14,990 nucleotides of DNA from assembly GCA_021785335.1 (NCBI GenBank), contig JAJYFW010000004.1, positions 1-14,990 of the forward strand, in the 5' to 3' direction. Below, piece after piece: positions 1 to 7,338 of this stretch. A program made the translations under genes and the position numbers. The notes below the pieces were generated by a model, which ran no database searches, was not told the DNA's origin, and saw only the letters and a list, made by a program, of their open reading frames with translations. Each line of letters begins with the position of its first letter. Position 1 is the first letter of the stretch. Source of the stretch: Pseudomonadota bacterium (lineage in GTDB: Bacteria; Pseudomonadota; Alphaproteobacteria; Acetobacterales; Acetobacteraceae).

Positions 1-595
1 GATCGACGCCACCTTCGCCGACCTCGCGAGCCGCTGGGGCCAGATCGATTTCCTGGTCCACGCCATTGGATTCGCCGACAAACAGTACCTGCGCGGCCGC
101 TATGTCGACACGCCGCGAGAGGCCTTTCTGCAGGCGCTCGACATTTCCTGCTATTCCTTCGCTGCCGTTGCGCGTCGGGCCGCCGCCATGATGCCGGAGG
201 GCGGCGCACTGCTGACCCTCTCCTACCTCGGCGCCGAGCGGGTGATGCCCCACTACAACGTCATGGGGATCGCGAAGGCGGCGCTCGAGGCCTCCGTGCG
301 CTACCTCGCGGCGGATCTCGGCGGGCAGGGTGTGCGGGTGAACGCCATCTCCGCCGGCCCGATCCGAACCCTTGCCTCCTCGGGGATCGGGGATTTCCAC
401 TACATCCTGCGCTGGAACCAGCTGAACGCGCCGCTGCGGCGCAACGTCACAATCGGCGAGGTCGGGGGCGCGGCGCTGTATCTGCTTTCGGAGCTCGGCT
501 CCGGCGTGACCGGCGAGGTGCACCATGTGGACGCCGGCTACCATGTGGTCGGAATGAAGAACCCGGACGCCCCGGATATCGCGGTGGCCGGCTGA
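1..595 (+). CDS. fabI: Enoyl-[acyl-carrier-protein] reductase (NADH), 5' part missing
   Basis: The frame is open from base 2 and gives the last 197 residues; the start lies before the window. FabI carries out the final NADH-dependent reduction of each fatty-acid elongation cycle in the cytoplasm. Seen in sequence: HAIGFAD near the start (the conserved HSIGFA-like block), the catalytic block LTLSYLGAE with its Tyr, and YNVMGIAK, which supplies the second Tyr and the Lys six residues later (Y-x6-K of FabI short-chain reductases). NAISAGPIRTLA(S)SGI and GEVHHVDAGYH follow. The C-terminus (about 15 residues after VVGMKN) is close to the family norm. The stop is 9 bp before aroC, so the two genes are probably co-transcribed. 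Only the missing Rossmann glycine motif cannot be checked. Identification is firm. Confidence 0.95.
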   Translation, partial: IDATFADLASRWGQIDFLVHAIGFADKQYLRGRYVDTPREAFLQALDISCYSFAAVARRAAAMMPEGGALLTLSYLGAERVMPHYNVMGIAKAALEASVRYLAADLGGQGVRVNAISAGPIRTLASSGIGDFHYILRWNQLNAPLRRNVTIGEVGGAALYLLSELGSGVTGEVHHVDAGYHVVGMKNPDAPDIAVAG

Positions 596-604
596 GCGCC
601 GACT

Positions 605-1705
605 GTGTCGCACAACAGTTTCGGCCACCTGTTCCGCGTGACGACCTGGGGCGAGAGCCACGGGCCCGCGATCGGCGCCGTCGTGGATGGCTGCCCACCG
701 CGCATCCCGCTGTCCGAGGCCGATCTCCAGCCCTTCCTTGACCGGCGCCGGCCGGGATCGTCAAAATTCACGACGCAACGGCAGGAAGCCGACGCCGTCC
801 GCATTGTCTCCGGGGTTTTCGACGGAATGACGACGGGAACACCGATCTCACTCGTCATCGAGAACACGGACCAGCGTTCACGCGATTACGCGGAGATTGC
901 CGCCAGGTTCCGTCCCGGGCACGCCGACATCGCTTACTTTGCAAAATACGGAATCCGTGATTATCGCGGCGGCGGAAGGTCGTCGGCGCGCGAAACAGCG
1001 ATGCGCGTTGCGGCGGGCGCCATCGCGAGGAAGATTCTCGTCGGCACGACCATCCGCGGGGCGCTGGTCCAGATGGGGCCACACAGGATCGACCGCTCAC
1101 GCTGGGACTGGGCGGAAGTCGATAGCAATTCGTTCTTTTGTCCGGACAAGACGGCTGCGGAGACCTGGGAATCCTATCTGGCCGGCGTTCGAAAATCCGG
1201 ATCTTCTTGCGGCGCCGTGATCGAAGTCGTCGCGGAAGGCGTGCCGCCGGGCCTGGGTGCGCCGGTCTATGGCAAGCTCGACGCGGACATCGCCGCCGCG
1301 CTCATGAGCATCAACGCGGTCAAGGGCGTGGAGATCGGCGACGGGTTCGCCGCCGCGGAACTCTCGGGCGAGGAAAACGCCGACGAGATGCGGATGGAAG
1401 GCGGGGAGGTCCGCTTCCTCGCCAATCATGCGGGCGGCATCCTGGGCGGCATCGCCACCGGGCAGCCGATCGTCGCCCGCTTCGCGGTCAAGCCGACAAG
1501 TTCCATCCTGTCCCCCCGGCGGACTGTCGATGTCGAGGGGCACGAGACCGAGATCGTGACCAGGGGCCGCCACGACCCCTGCGTCGGCATCCGCGCCGTG
1601 CCGGTGGGCGAGGCGATGCTGGCCTGCGTGCTTGCCGACCACCTGCTGCGCCACCGCGCGCAGAACCCGGACGCGCCAACCACGCTGCGCCTGCCGCGAA
1701 ACTGA
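605..1705 (+). CDS. aroC: Chorismate synthase
   Basis: AroC converts 5-enolpyruvylshikimate-3-phosphate to chorismate using reduced FMN, the last shared step of aromatic amino-acid synthesis. The 366 residues match the usual 350-370. Seen: N-terminal [16 protein letters not shown] (conserved His19), GHAD with His106 (the second conserved His), [46 protein letters not shown] and the C-terminal [17 protein letters not shown] block. The GTG at 605 is chosen because [10 protein letters not shown] is the family's normal N-terminus and it sits 9 bp after the fabI stop; no good Shine-Dalgarno sequence is visible, suggesting coupling to fabI. The stretch of about 750-1230 is visibly richer in A+T than the rest of the gene. 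[11 protein letters not shown] departs from the more common HADYTY-x2-KYG, but the catalytic residues are intact. Confidence 0.97.
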   Translation: MSHNSFGHLFRVTTWGESHGPAIGAVVDGCPPRIPLSEADLQPFLDRRRPGSSKFTTQRQEADAVRIVSGVFDGMTTGTPISLVIENTDQRSRDYAEIAARFRPGHADIAYFAKYGIRDYRGGGRSSARETAMRVAAGAIARKILVGTTIRGALVQMGPHRIDRSRWDWAEVDSNSFFCPDKTAAETWESYLAGVRKSGSSCGAVIEVVAEGVPPGLGAPVYGKLDADIAAALMSINAVKGVEIGDGFAAAELSGEENADEMRMEGGEVRFLANHAGGILGGIATGQPIVARFAVKPTSSILSPRRTVDVEGHETEIVTRGRHDPCVGIRAVPVGEAMLACVLADHLLRHRAQNPDAPTTLRLPRN

Positions 1706-1720
1706 TCGTGGCGCGGGGAT

Positions 1721-1770
1721 AGCGGCTGCCTCGCCAGGGGCACGCCGCTCGCGCGGCCTCCTTATCTTTT
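1721..1770 (+). terminator. Possible terminator between convergent aroC and the minus-strand operon
   Basis: The gap between the two stops holds AGCGGCTGCC (1721-1730), an 8-base loop, then GGCA, a bulged C and GCCGCT (1739-1749). This makes a 10-pair stem with one bulge. A pyrimidine/T-rich stretch ending in CTTTT follows at 1757-1770, but it begins about 8-10 bases after the stem and runs into the last codons of the opposite gene. The position is right for ending fabI-aroC; the spacing of the T-run makes this a weak call. Confidence 0.35.
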
Positions 1771-2040
1771 CACGTAACGCCGCTCGCCCGTCGCCTGGTT
1801 GAACCAGACGTCGACAACCTTGCCGTCCGGCTCGCGAAAGCGCTCGCCGGTGCGCTCCCAGCCGGGGCCGGGCCGCTCGTTGTCCGTACGCCCCCGCTGC
1901 TCGAACACCGTGCCGAGCACGACCGCGGAACCCGCGATGATCGGGCCGATCCCCGCCAGGCCCGCGCCGGCGATGACCGCAACGACACCGCCAGCCAGCA
2001 GCAGCAGGCCGATGATGAAGACCGCGTCGCGCAGGGTCAC
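1762..2040 (-). CDS. Small two-helix membrane protein of unknown function, coupled to the YbjQ gene
   Basis: A 92-residue protein starting at a GTG whose last two bases lie inside the stop of the preceding YbjQ-family gene (GTGA overlap), so its translation probably depends on that gene. Residues about 6-29 (VFIIGLLLLAGGVVAVIAGAG) and 31-46 (IGPIIAGSAVVLGTVF) are hydrophobic and would form two membrane helices or one hairpin. The remaining 45 residues are polar and charged and end in DVWFNQATGERRYVKR. A tail of this kind (GER-x-PDGK-VVDVWF-x-ATGERRYV) looks like a small folded module, but I cannot name a family. Its function is unknown. It is the last gene of the minus-strand run that starts with the DUF3576 gene; the coupling points to a shared role with the YbjQ protein. 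An earlier start would put it inside the YbjQ gene. Confidence 0.75.
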   Translation of the reverse strand: MTLRDAVFIIGLLLLAGGVVAVIAGAGLAGIGPIIAGSAVVLGTVFEQRGRTDNERPGPGWERTGERFREPDGKVVDVWFNQATGERRYVKR

Positions 2041-2357
2041 GCCGGCTCCAGCACCACGGCGGTGCCGTAGGCCACGATCTCGCTCATCGTCTGCCCGATC
2101 TCCGAGGAGTCGAAGCGCATCATCAGCACCGCGTTGGCGCCCATTTCCGTCGCGTTGGCGACCATGCGGTCCAGCGCGTGGCGGCGCGCTTCCTCCAGCA
2201 TGTCGGTGTATTCCTTGATTTCTCCGCCCACGATCGAGCGCAGCCCCGCCGCGATGTTGCCGCCGATGCCACGGCTGCGCACCACCACGCCGAAGCACTG
2301 GCCCAGCGTCTCGCGCACGCGATGGCCGGCCACGTTTTCCGTCGTCACCACAATCAT
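2037..2357 (-). CDS. YbjQ/UPF0145 family protein
   Basis: A 106-residue protein with the full YbjQ-family layout: MIVVTTEN at the N-terminus, GVVVRSRGIGGN, GGEIKEYTDMLEEARRHALDRM, then EMGANAVLMMRFD and the C-terminal EIVAYGTAVVLEP. The family is small and cytoplasmic, forms ring-like oligomers and is often labelled 'putative heavy-metal-binding'; its real role is not settled. The ATG at 2357 overlaps the holA stop (ATGA) and is preceded by GGAAGG about 6 bases upstream, a good ribosome site, so this start is well supported. Its own stop overlaps the GTG of the next gene. No metal-binding Cys/His cluster is visible: there is a single Cys (C21) and two His. The family assignment is secure, the function is not. 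Confidence 0.92.
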   Translation of the reverse strand: MIVVTTENVAGHRVRETLGQCFGVVVRSRGIGGNIAAGLRSIVGGEIKEYTDMLEEARRHALDRMVANATEMGANAVLMMRFDSSEIGQTMSEIVAYGTAVVLEPA

Positions 2358-3379
2358 CTTGTTTCCTTCCGGCTGGGGGTTCGTGCCTGGCGTGCGAGGC
2401 CGAGCAGGCGCTGGCGGGCGAGGGTCTCGGCGGGGGTGCCGGTGCGCTTGATCTCGCGCTCGGTCTCCCACAACGCGGTGCAGGCGGCTTCCAGCGCCGG
2501 CGCCGACCAGCGCTCCAGCGCGCGGACGAGCTGGCGCTCCCGCTTGAAGAAGACGGGCGGGCGGATCCCGCGCACCGCCTCCGCGGCATTCTGCCCCGCC
2601 TCGCGCATCCCGAGGGCGGCGCGGGCCAGGCGCTGGAACAGCGGCAGCGCCGAGCGGACCACCTGCACCGGGTTCGCGCCCTCGGCCATGGCGCGGGCGA
2701 GCGCGCGGTCGGCGGTCTCGGCATCGCCCTCCGCGGCGGCGTGGATGGCGTCGTCCAGCGACAGGCCGGAGGCCTCGCCAATCACGGCCTCGGCGTCGGC
2801 CAGCGTCACCCGGCCGGAATCGCCCGCGTAGAGCGCCAGTTTCTCCACCTCGGCGCGGGTGACGGCGCGGTCGGCGCCCAGCTGGCCGGCGAGGAAGGCA
2901 AGCGCATCGGGCGTCGCGGTCACACGATGCGCGCCGAGGATGGCGCCGATCGTGTCCTCCAGCGCCCTGCCCTCCTCCGCGTAGCAACCGAGCACCGCGG
3001 CGTCGGCGGCCTTGGTGAGCTGGGTGACCAGTTTCGAGCGGCCGGTGAGTCCCGGCCCCTCCAGGATCAGCAATGCCTCGCCCGGACCCGCGAGCGCCGC
3101 GGCGACGGAGCCCGCGACGCCGTCCCCCGCCTCGCGCAGCCGCACCACCCGGCGTCCACCGGTGAGCGAAAGCGCCGTCATCTCCTCGGCGAGGCGCGCC
3201 GCTTCCTCGCGCGCGAGCTCGACATAGCGGAACGGGTCGTCGAGCGAGCCGAGGACCCGCCGGGCAAGGGCGGCGGCGCGCTCGCGGATCAGGCCCTCGT
3301 CCTCGCCGTGCAGCAGCACCACCCGGATGGCGCCGGGGTCGCGCAGGAAGCGTTCCGCCTGGCGCGGCTCGATCTTCAT
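2354..3379 (-). CDS. holA: DNA polymerase III subunit delta
   Basis: A 341-residue protein of normal HolA length. The delta subunit is the part of the clamp loader that opens the beta clamp. Seen: the N-terminal IRVVLLHGEDEGLIRERAAAL (family pattern '(L)xGxDxxLixe'), LLILEGPGLTGRSKLVTQLTKAAD, a middle segment with AFLAGQLGADRAVTRAEVEKLALYAG, then the C-terminal collar-type helices with ANPVQVVRSALPLFQRL and the REIKRTGTPAETLARQRLLGLA block. The delta subunit normally lacks a working Walker A motif, and none is seen here. The ATG at 3379 lies 30 bp after the lptE stop and has no clear Shine-Dalgarno sequence. The stop overlaps the YbjQ start by 4 bp. The order leuS-lptE-holA is common in alphaproteobacteria, which supports the call. 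Confidence 0.9.
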   Translation of the reverse strand: MKIEPRQAERFLRDPGAIRVVLLHGEDEGLIRERAAALARRVLGSLDDPFRYVELAREEAARLAEEMTALSLTGGRRVVRLREAGDGVAGSVAAALAGPGEALLILEGPGLTGRSKLVTQLTKAADAAVLGCYAEEGRALEDTIGAILGAHRVTATPDALAFLAGQLGADRAVTRAEVEKLALYAGDSGRVTLADAEAVIGEASGLSLDDAIHAAAEGDAETADRALARAMAEGANPVQVVRSALPLFQRLARAALGMREAGQNAAEAVRGIRPPVFFKRERQLVRALERWSAPALEAACTALWETEREIKRTGTPAETLARQRLLGLARQARTPSRKETR

Positions 3380-3409
3380 CGCGTGCGGTGCGTCATGGGG
3401 ACGACTGCA

Positions 3410-3922
3410 TCATGTCGGCGGGGGCGGGTGTTTCTCGAAATAGAGCGCGAGCTGCAGGGCGATCTGGCTGGCCAGCGCCTTCGCGATGCGCCGCTGCACC
3501 GCCTCGTTCGCCAGGTCCGCCGCGAAGTACTGCTGGTCGATGACGTCGTAGCCGTCGACATCGCGCGCGGTGCCGTGGGCGAGCGTTGCGCCCGTCGGGC
3601 CCTCCGACGTGAGGGTCCAGCTCGCGGTGCCGATCAGGCGGACATGCGTCGGCACCGAGTCCGGCCGCACGCCAATCGCGTCGGTTGCGAGGCCCAGATT
3701 CGTGACGAGGCGGAACCGGTGGCTCGTGCCCGCGCCGTCCTGCTCGAGCCGCGCCTGCAACGCCTCGCGGGTGAGCTGGCCGAAGCGTTCCGGGATAAGG
3801 GCGACGTCGATCTGCGAAAGGCCGGCGACCGCGGGGGCGGTGGCGCCGCGCGTTGCATAGACGGGATGAAAGCCACAGCCGGCAAGGGCAAGCAGGGCCA
3901 GGACAGGGAGCGCGCGCTTCAC
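3410..3922 (-). CDS. lptE: LPS assembly lipoprotein LptE
   Basis: A 170-residue lipoprotein. LptE plugs the LptD barrel and helps insert lipopolysaccharide into the outer leaflet. The N-terminus VKRALPVLALLALAGCGFHPVY is a lipoprotein signal: basic residues 2-3, a hydrophobic core, and lipobox LAGC with Cys16 as the acylation site. GCGFHPVY right after the lipobox is the LptE hallmark. The body contains LSQIDVALIPERFGQLTREALQARL and a C-terminal amphipathic ALASQIALQLALYF, both family-like. The start is a GTG at 3922, giving the shortest normal signal peptide; no better in-frame start is near, and the Shine-Dalgarno sequence is poor. It is 65 bp after leuS and 30 bp before holA. The proline-rich end HPPPPT is short and probably unstructured. 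Confidence 0.9.
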   Translation of the reverse strand: MKRALPVLALLALAGCGFHPVYATRGATAPAVAGLSQIDVALIPERFGQLTREALQARLEQDGAGTSHRFRLVTNLGLATDAIGVRPDSVPTHVRLIGTASWTLTSEGPTGATLAHGTARDVDGYDVIDQQYFAADLANEAVQRRIAKALASQIALQLALYFEKHPPPPT

Positions 3923-3987
3923 GCGCGGAGTGTAGCGGCCCGCGCGCCGTGGCGGAACCGGGCACACGCGCCGCGCGCCGCTGGCGT

Positions 3988-6597
3988 TCAGCCGGCGACG
4001 ATCAGGTTCACGATGCGCCCCGGCACGTGGATGCGCTTGACGATGCGCTTGCCCGCGATGGTGCGCGCCACGTTCGGCTCCGCCTCCGCCGCGGCGAGCA
4101 CCGCTTCCTCCGGCGCGTCCGGCGCCACCGCGATCGTGCCGCGCAGCTTGCCGCCGACCTGCACCGCGATGGTCACGCTCTCGGGTGCGGCGAGCGCCGC
4201 GTCGTGTACCGGCCAGGCCATCTCCGCGACCAGCGTCCCGCTCGCGGGCGCGCGCCGCTCGTGCAGCGCCTCCGCGAGGTGCGGCATCATCGGCGCAATG
4301 AGGCGGATCAGCACATCCGCCGCCTCGGCGCGGGCGAACGCCATGCCCTCGCCTTCCGCCGGCGCATCCGCCAGCGCGTTGGCGAGCTCGTGGATGCGCG
4401 CGACGGCGACGTTGAAGCCGAACACCTCGATCGCGGAGGTCACCGCCTCGATTGTCGCATGCGTGGCGCGGCGAAGCGCGCGCGCCTCGGCACCGAACGA
4501 AGCCGGCGCGGCGCCGGGCTCGGAAATTCCGTCCAACGTGCGCCACAGCCGCTGGATGAAGCGCGCGGCGCCGGCGACCCCGGCCTCCGTCCACTCCATG
4601 TCGCGCTCGGGCGGGTTGTCGGCGAGCACGAACCAGCGCGCGGTGTCCGCGCCGTAGCGATCGATGATCGCATCGGGCGAGACGGTGTTGCGCTTCGACT
4701 TGCTCATCTTCTCGATGCGCCCGATCTCCGCGGCGGCACCGGTCGCGAGCACCGTGGCGCTGCCGTCCGCGTTGAGGCGCACCTCCTCGGGCGCGAGCCA
4801 GGCGCCGTCCGGCGCGCGATAGCTCGCATGCGTCACCATGCCCTGGGTGAACAGGCCCGCGAACGGCTCCTTCGCCGCGAGCATGCCGAGGTCGGCCATC
4901 GCGCGGGTGAAGAAGCGCGCGTAGAGCAGGTGCAGGATCGCGTGCTCGATGCCGCCGACATACTGGTCAACCGGCAGCCAGTGGTCCGCAGCCTCCCGGT
5001 CCAGCGGGGTGGGCGCCCCGGGCGAGCAGAAGCGCGCGAAATACCACGACGAATCGACGAAGGTGTCGCAGGTGTCGGTCTCGCGCAGGGCCGCCTTGCC
5101 GCAGGACGGGCAGGCGACGTGCTTCCATGTCGGATGGGAATCGAGCGGGTTGCCGCGCACCTTGAAGTCGAGATCGTCCGGCAGCAGCACCGGCAGGTCC
5201 TTTTCCGGCACCGGCACGATGCCGCACGCATCGCAATGGATCATCGGGATCGGGCAGCCCCACGGCCGCTGGCGGGAGATACCCCAGTCGCGCAGGCGCC
5301 ACGTGGTTTTGCCGGTGCCGCTGCCGCGCCGCTCCAGTTCCGCGATGGCGGCGCGCCTGGCCTCGTCCGGTGCCGCGAGACCGTTCAGGAACTGCGAGTT
5401 GACGATGCGCCCCGTCCCGGTCCAGGCCTCGGCGCCGATGGTGAAGCTGGCCGCGTCCTTGCCCTCCGGCAGCACCACCGGTGGGACCGGCAGGCGATAC
5501 TTGCGCGCGAAGTCGAGGTCGCGCTGGTCATGCGCCGGGCAGCCGAAGATGGCGCCGGTGCCGTATTCCATCAGCACGAAATTGGCGATCCAGACCGGGT
5601 AGGTCTCGCCGGTGAACGGGTGGCGCACCCGAAGCCCGGTGTCCCTGCCCTTCTTCTCGGCCGTCTCGATCTCCACCTCGGAGGTGCCGCCGGCGCGGCA
5701 TTCCGCGATGAAATCGGCCATCGCCTTGTCCCCGGCCGCCAGCGCCGCCGCGATCGGGTGCTCGGGCGCGATCGCGAGGAAGCTCATGCCGAACAGCGTG
5801 TCCGGCCGGGTGGTAAAGACGGTGACAGAATCCTGGCCCGCGACCGGCGTCTCGAGGTCGAAACGCACCTCCGCGCCGTCGCTGCGGCCGATCCAATTGG
5901 CCTGCATCAGCCGCACGCGCTCCGGCCAGCGGTCCATCGTGGCAAGCGCGTCGAGCAGTTCCGGCGCGTAGCGCGTGATGCGCAGGCACCACTGCCAGAG
6001 CCGGCGCTTCTCCACCACGGCGCCGGAGCGCCAGCCGCGCCCGTCGATCACCTGCTCGTTGGCGAGCACCGTCTGGTCCACCGGGTCCCAGTTGACCAGC
6101 GAGGACTGCCGGTCCAGCAGGCCCGCGCGATGGAAGGCGAGCAGCAGGCGCTGCTGCTGGCCGTAATACTCGGGATCGCAGGTGGCGAACTCGCGCGACC
6201 AGTCGAGCGAGAGGCCCATGCGCTTCATCTCCGCCTTCATCGCGGCGATGTTGGCGTAGGTCCAGTCTTTCGGGCTCACGCCGCGCTCCCGCGCCGCATT
6301 GTCCGCGGGCAGGCCGAACGCGTCCCAGCCCATCGGGTGCATCACGTCGCAGCCCCCGGCGCGGCGGAAGCGCGCCACCAGGTCGCCCTGGGTGTAGTTC
6401 CTCACATGGCCCATGTGGATCTGGCCCGAGGGGTAGGGGAACATTTCGAGGACGTAGTATTTACGCCGGCCGGAGCGCGGCTTGTCCTCGGCGCGGAAAA
6501 GCTTGCGCTCCGCCCAGGCGGCCTGCCAGCGCGGCTCGTGGGCACGGAAATCGTAGCGCGCGGCCTGCTCGGCCGCGTTCGTGTTCGGGCTGTCCAT
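3988..6597 (-). CDS. leuS: Leucyl-tRNA synthetase
   Basis: LeuRS charges tRNA-Leu in the cytoplasm. The 869 residues fit the bacterial family (about 860-880). Seen in order: [21 protein letters not shown] with the HIGH-type HMGH at residues 61-64; [14 protein letters not shown]; the editing (CP1) domain with TTRPDTLFG at 262-270; a zinc-ribbon-like pair CDACG and [26 protein letters not shown] at 630-637 (ATP site); and the anticodon-binding helices and C-terminal domain, ending [22 protein letters not shown] where most homologues have LPAE is the only small oddity noticed. The ATG at 6597 has no clear Shine-Dalgarno sequence; a TTCTAGAA-centred dyad lies just upstream. It is 74 bp downstream of the DUF3576 gene and 65 bp upstream of lptE, consistent with one operon. 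Confidence 0.98.
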   Translation of the reverse strand: MDSPNTNAAEQAARYDFRAHEPRWQAAWAERKLFRAEDKPRSGRRKYYVLEMFPYPSGQIHMGHVRNYTQGDLVARFRRAGGCDVMHPMGWDAFGLPADNAARERGVSPKDWTYANIAAMKAEMKRMGLSLDWSREFATCDPEYYGQQQRLLLAFHRAGLLDRQSSLVNWDPVDQTVLANEQVIDGRGWRSGAVVEKRRLWQWCLRITRYAPELLDALATMDRWPERVRLMQANWIGRSDGAEVRFDLETPVAGQDSVTVFTTRPDTLFGMSFLAIAPEHPIAAALAAGDKAMADFIAECRAGGTSEVEIETAEKKGRDTGLRVRHPFTGETYPVWIANFVLMEYGTGAIFGCPAHDQRDLDFARKYRLPVPPVVLPEGKDAASFTIGAEAWTGTGRIVNSQFLNGLAAPDEARRAAIAELERRGSGTGKTTWRLRDWGISRQRPWGCPIPMIHCDACGIVPVPEKDLPVLLPDDLDFKVRGNPLDSHPTWKHVACPSCGKAALRETDTCDTFVDSSWYFARFCSPGAPTPLDREAADHWLPVDQYVGGIEHAILHLLYARFFTRAMADLGMLAAKEPFAGLFTQGMVTHASYRAPDGAWLAPEEVRLNADGSATVLATGAAAEIGRIEKMSKSKRNTVSPDAIIDRYGADTARWFVLADNPPERDMEWTEAGVAGAARFIQRLWRTLDGISEPGAAPASFGAEARALRRATHATIEAVTSAIEVFGFNVAVARIHELANALADAPAEGEGMAFARAEAADVLIRLIAPMMPHLAEALHERRAPASGTLVAEMAWPVHDAALAAPESVTIAVQVGGKLRGTIAVAPDAPEEAVLAAAEAEPNVARTIAGKRIVKRIHVPGRIVNLIVAG

Positions 6598-6605
6598 GAC
6601 GGGTT

Positions 6606-6618
6606 TCTAGAACCCGCG
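6606..6618 (-). repeat. 13-bp inverted repeat, leuS-proximal copy
   Basis: Read on the minus strand this is CGCGGGTTCTAGA, identical to the plus-strand copy at 7221-7233. The two copies bracket the DUF3576 gene in inverted orientation. This copy is also part of a local dyad, GGGTT-CTAGA-AACCC (6601-6615), ending 3 bases before the leuS start codon. Its role is unknown; it could be a regulator site or an RNA hairpin in the leuS leader. Confidence 0.5.
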
Positions 6619-6671
6619 CCGCATCGCGTCCACGCCGGCCGCGCGCCGCGGCGGCCGGACGCAGAGCTGTC

Positions 6672-7199
6672 TCAGCTCTGGCCGGTGGACGCCAGGCGCA
6701 ACTGCCGGGCGCGGTCCAGCACCCGGTTCTCGAGCGCGGTCTGCACCGCGGGGTCCACCTGGGCGTCCACCCAGTGGCCGCCCTCGAGCACCTGGCGATA
6801 GAGCACGATGCGCAGCGCGCCGGCGCTCAGCTGCTGGCCCAGAATATAGGCCGTCGCCTTGAAGCGCTCGTTGGACGAGCCCGGCGGGTGGTACCAGTCG
6901 GTGATGATGACGCCGCCGAACGGGTCGGCGGAGGCCAGCGGCATGAAGGAAAGCGTGTCGAGCGCGCCGCGCCAGAGATAGGCGTTGACGCCGATCGCCG
7001 AGCCCTGGCTCGCGGCGTTGCCGCTGCCTCCGAGGTTCCAGGTCAGGCCCTGGCCGCCGAAGATGCTGCCTGCGTTCGCGCCCGGCCCCCGCTGGAGCGG
7101 ACCGTTGTAGGCGCTGTCGGGGAGTATTTTGCCGCCGCTGCATCCGGCAAGCGCCAGCGGCAGCAGCAGGAGGGTCGCGGTCAGCAGGCGAGATGGCAT
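6672..7199 (-). CDS. DUF3576 family lipoprotein
   Basis: A 175-residue predicted lipoprotein: MPSRLLTATLLLLPLALAGC with lipobox LAGC and acylated Cys20. The body carries the DUF3576 signature AIGVNAYLWRGALDTLSFMPLASADPFGGVIITDWY, then NERFKATAYILGQQLSAGALRIVLYRQV and a C-terminal helix (ALENRVLDRARQLRLAS). The function of the family is unknown; an envelope role is inferred from the lipobox and from its common place before leuS in alphaproteobacteria. Two ATGs, 7205 and 7199, are in frame. AGGGA directly abuts the first but lies 6 bases before the second, so 7199 is preferred; using 7205 would add two residues. It is the first gene of the minus-strand leuS-lptE-holA run, and the promoter must lie in 7200-7280. 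Confidence 0.88.
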   Translation of the reverse strand: MPSRLLTATLLLLPLALAGCSGGKILPDSAYNGPLQRGPGANAGSIFGGQGLTWNLGGSGNAASQGSAIGVNAYLWRGALDTLSFMPLASADPFGGVIITDWYHPPGSSNERFKATAYILGQQLSAGALRIVLYRQVLEGGHWVDAQVDPAVQTALENRVLDRARQLRLASTGQS

Positions 7200-7220
7200 G
7201 GACATTCCCTGGAGTCGGTC

Positions 7221-7233
7221 CGCGGGTTCTAGA
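7221..7233 (+). repeat. 13-bp inverted repeat, copy upstream of the DUF3576 gene
   Basis: CGCGGGTTCTAGA on the plus strand, the exact inverse of 6606-6618. It lies 22 bp upstream of the preferred DUF3576 start, in the probable promoter/leader of the operon. It contains the rare tetramer CTAG. Its function is unknown. Confidence 0.5.
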
Positions 7234-7280
7234 GCAGGGCCGTGGCGATTTCCAGGCTCCCAGCCCGCGAGGCTCCGCGC

Positions 7281-7315
7281 AAAAGAAAGGGGCGGCAGGT
7301 TGCCCTGCCGCCCCC
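7281..7315 (-). terminator. Rho-independent terminator of the downstream porin gene
   Basis: On the minus strand, 24 bp after the porin stop, there is GGGGCGGCAGG (7314-7304), loop GCAA (a GNRA tetraloop), CCTGCCGCCCC (7299-7289), then TTTCTTTT (7288-7281). This is an 11-pair perfect G+C-rich stem with a T-rich tail, a textbook intrinsic terminator. It separates the porin pair from the DUF3576-leuS operon, which must therefore use its own promoter. Confidence 0.92.
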
Positions 7316-7338
7316 GGTAGCCGCGTCCAGGCTGGCGA

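Noticed and set aside
2741..4657. Long plus-strand open frame (638 codons) opposite holA, lptE and leuS
   Set aside because: It is opposite three well-identified genes; its translation is Arg/Ala/Gly-rich with no recognisable motif. In DNA of this G+C content, antisense frames stay open by composition.
3853..6801. Plus-strand open frame of 982 codons opposite leuS
   Set aside because: It mirrors leuS codon by codon; the His/Arg/Gly/Ala-rich product has no domain, while leuS is certain.
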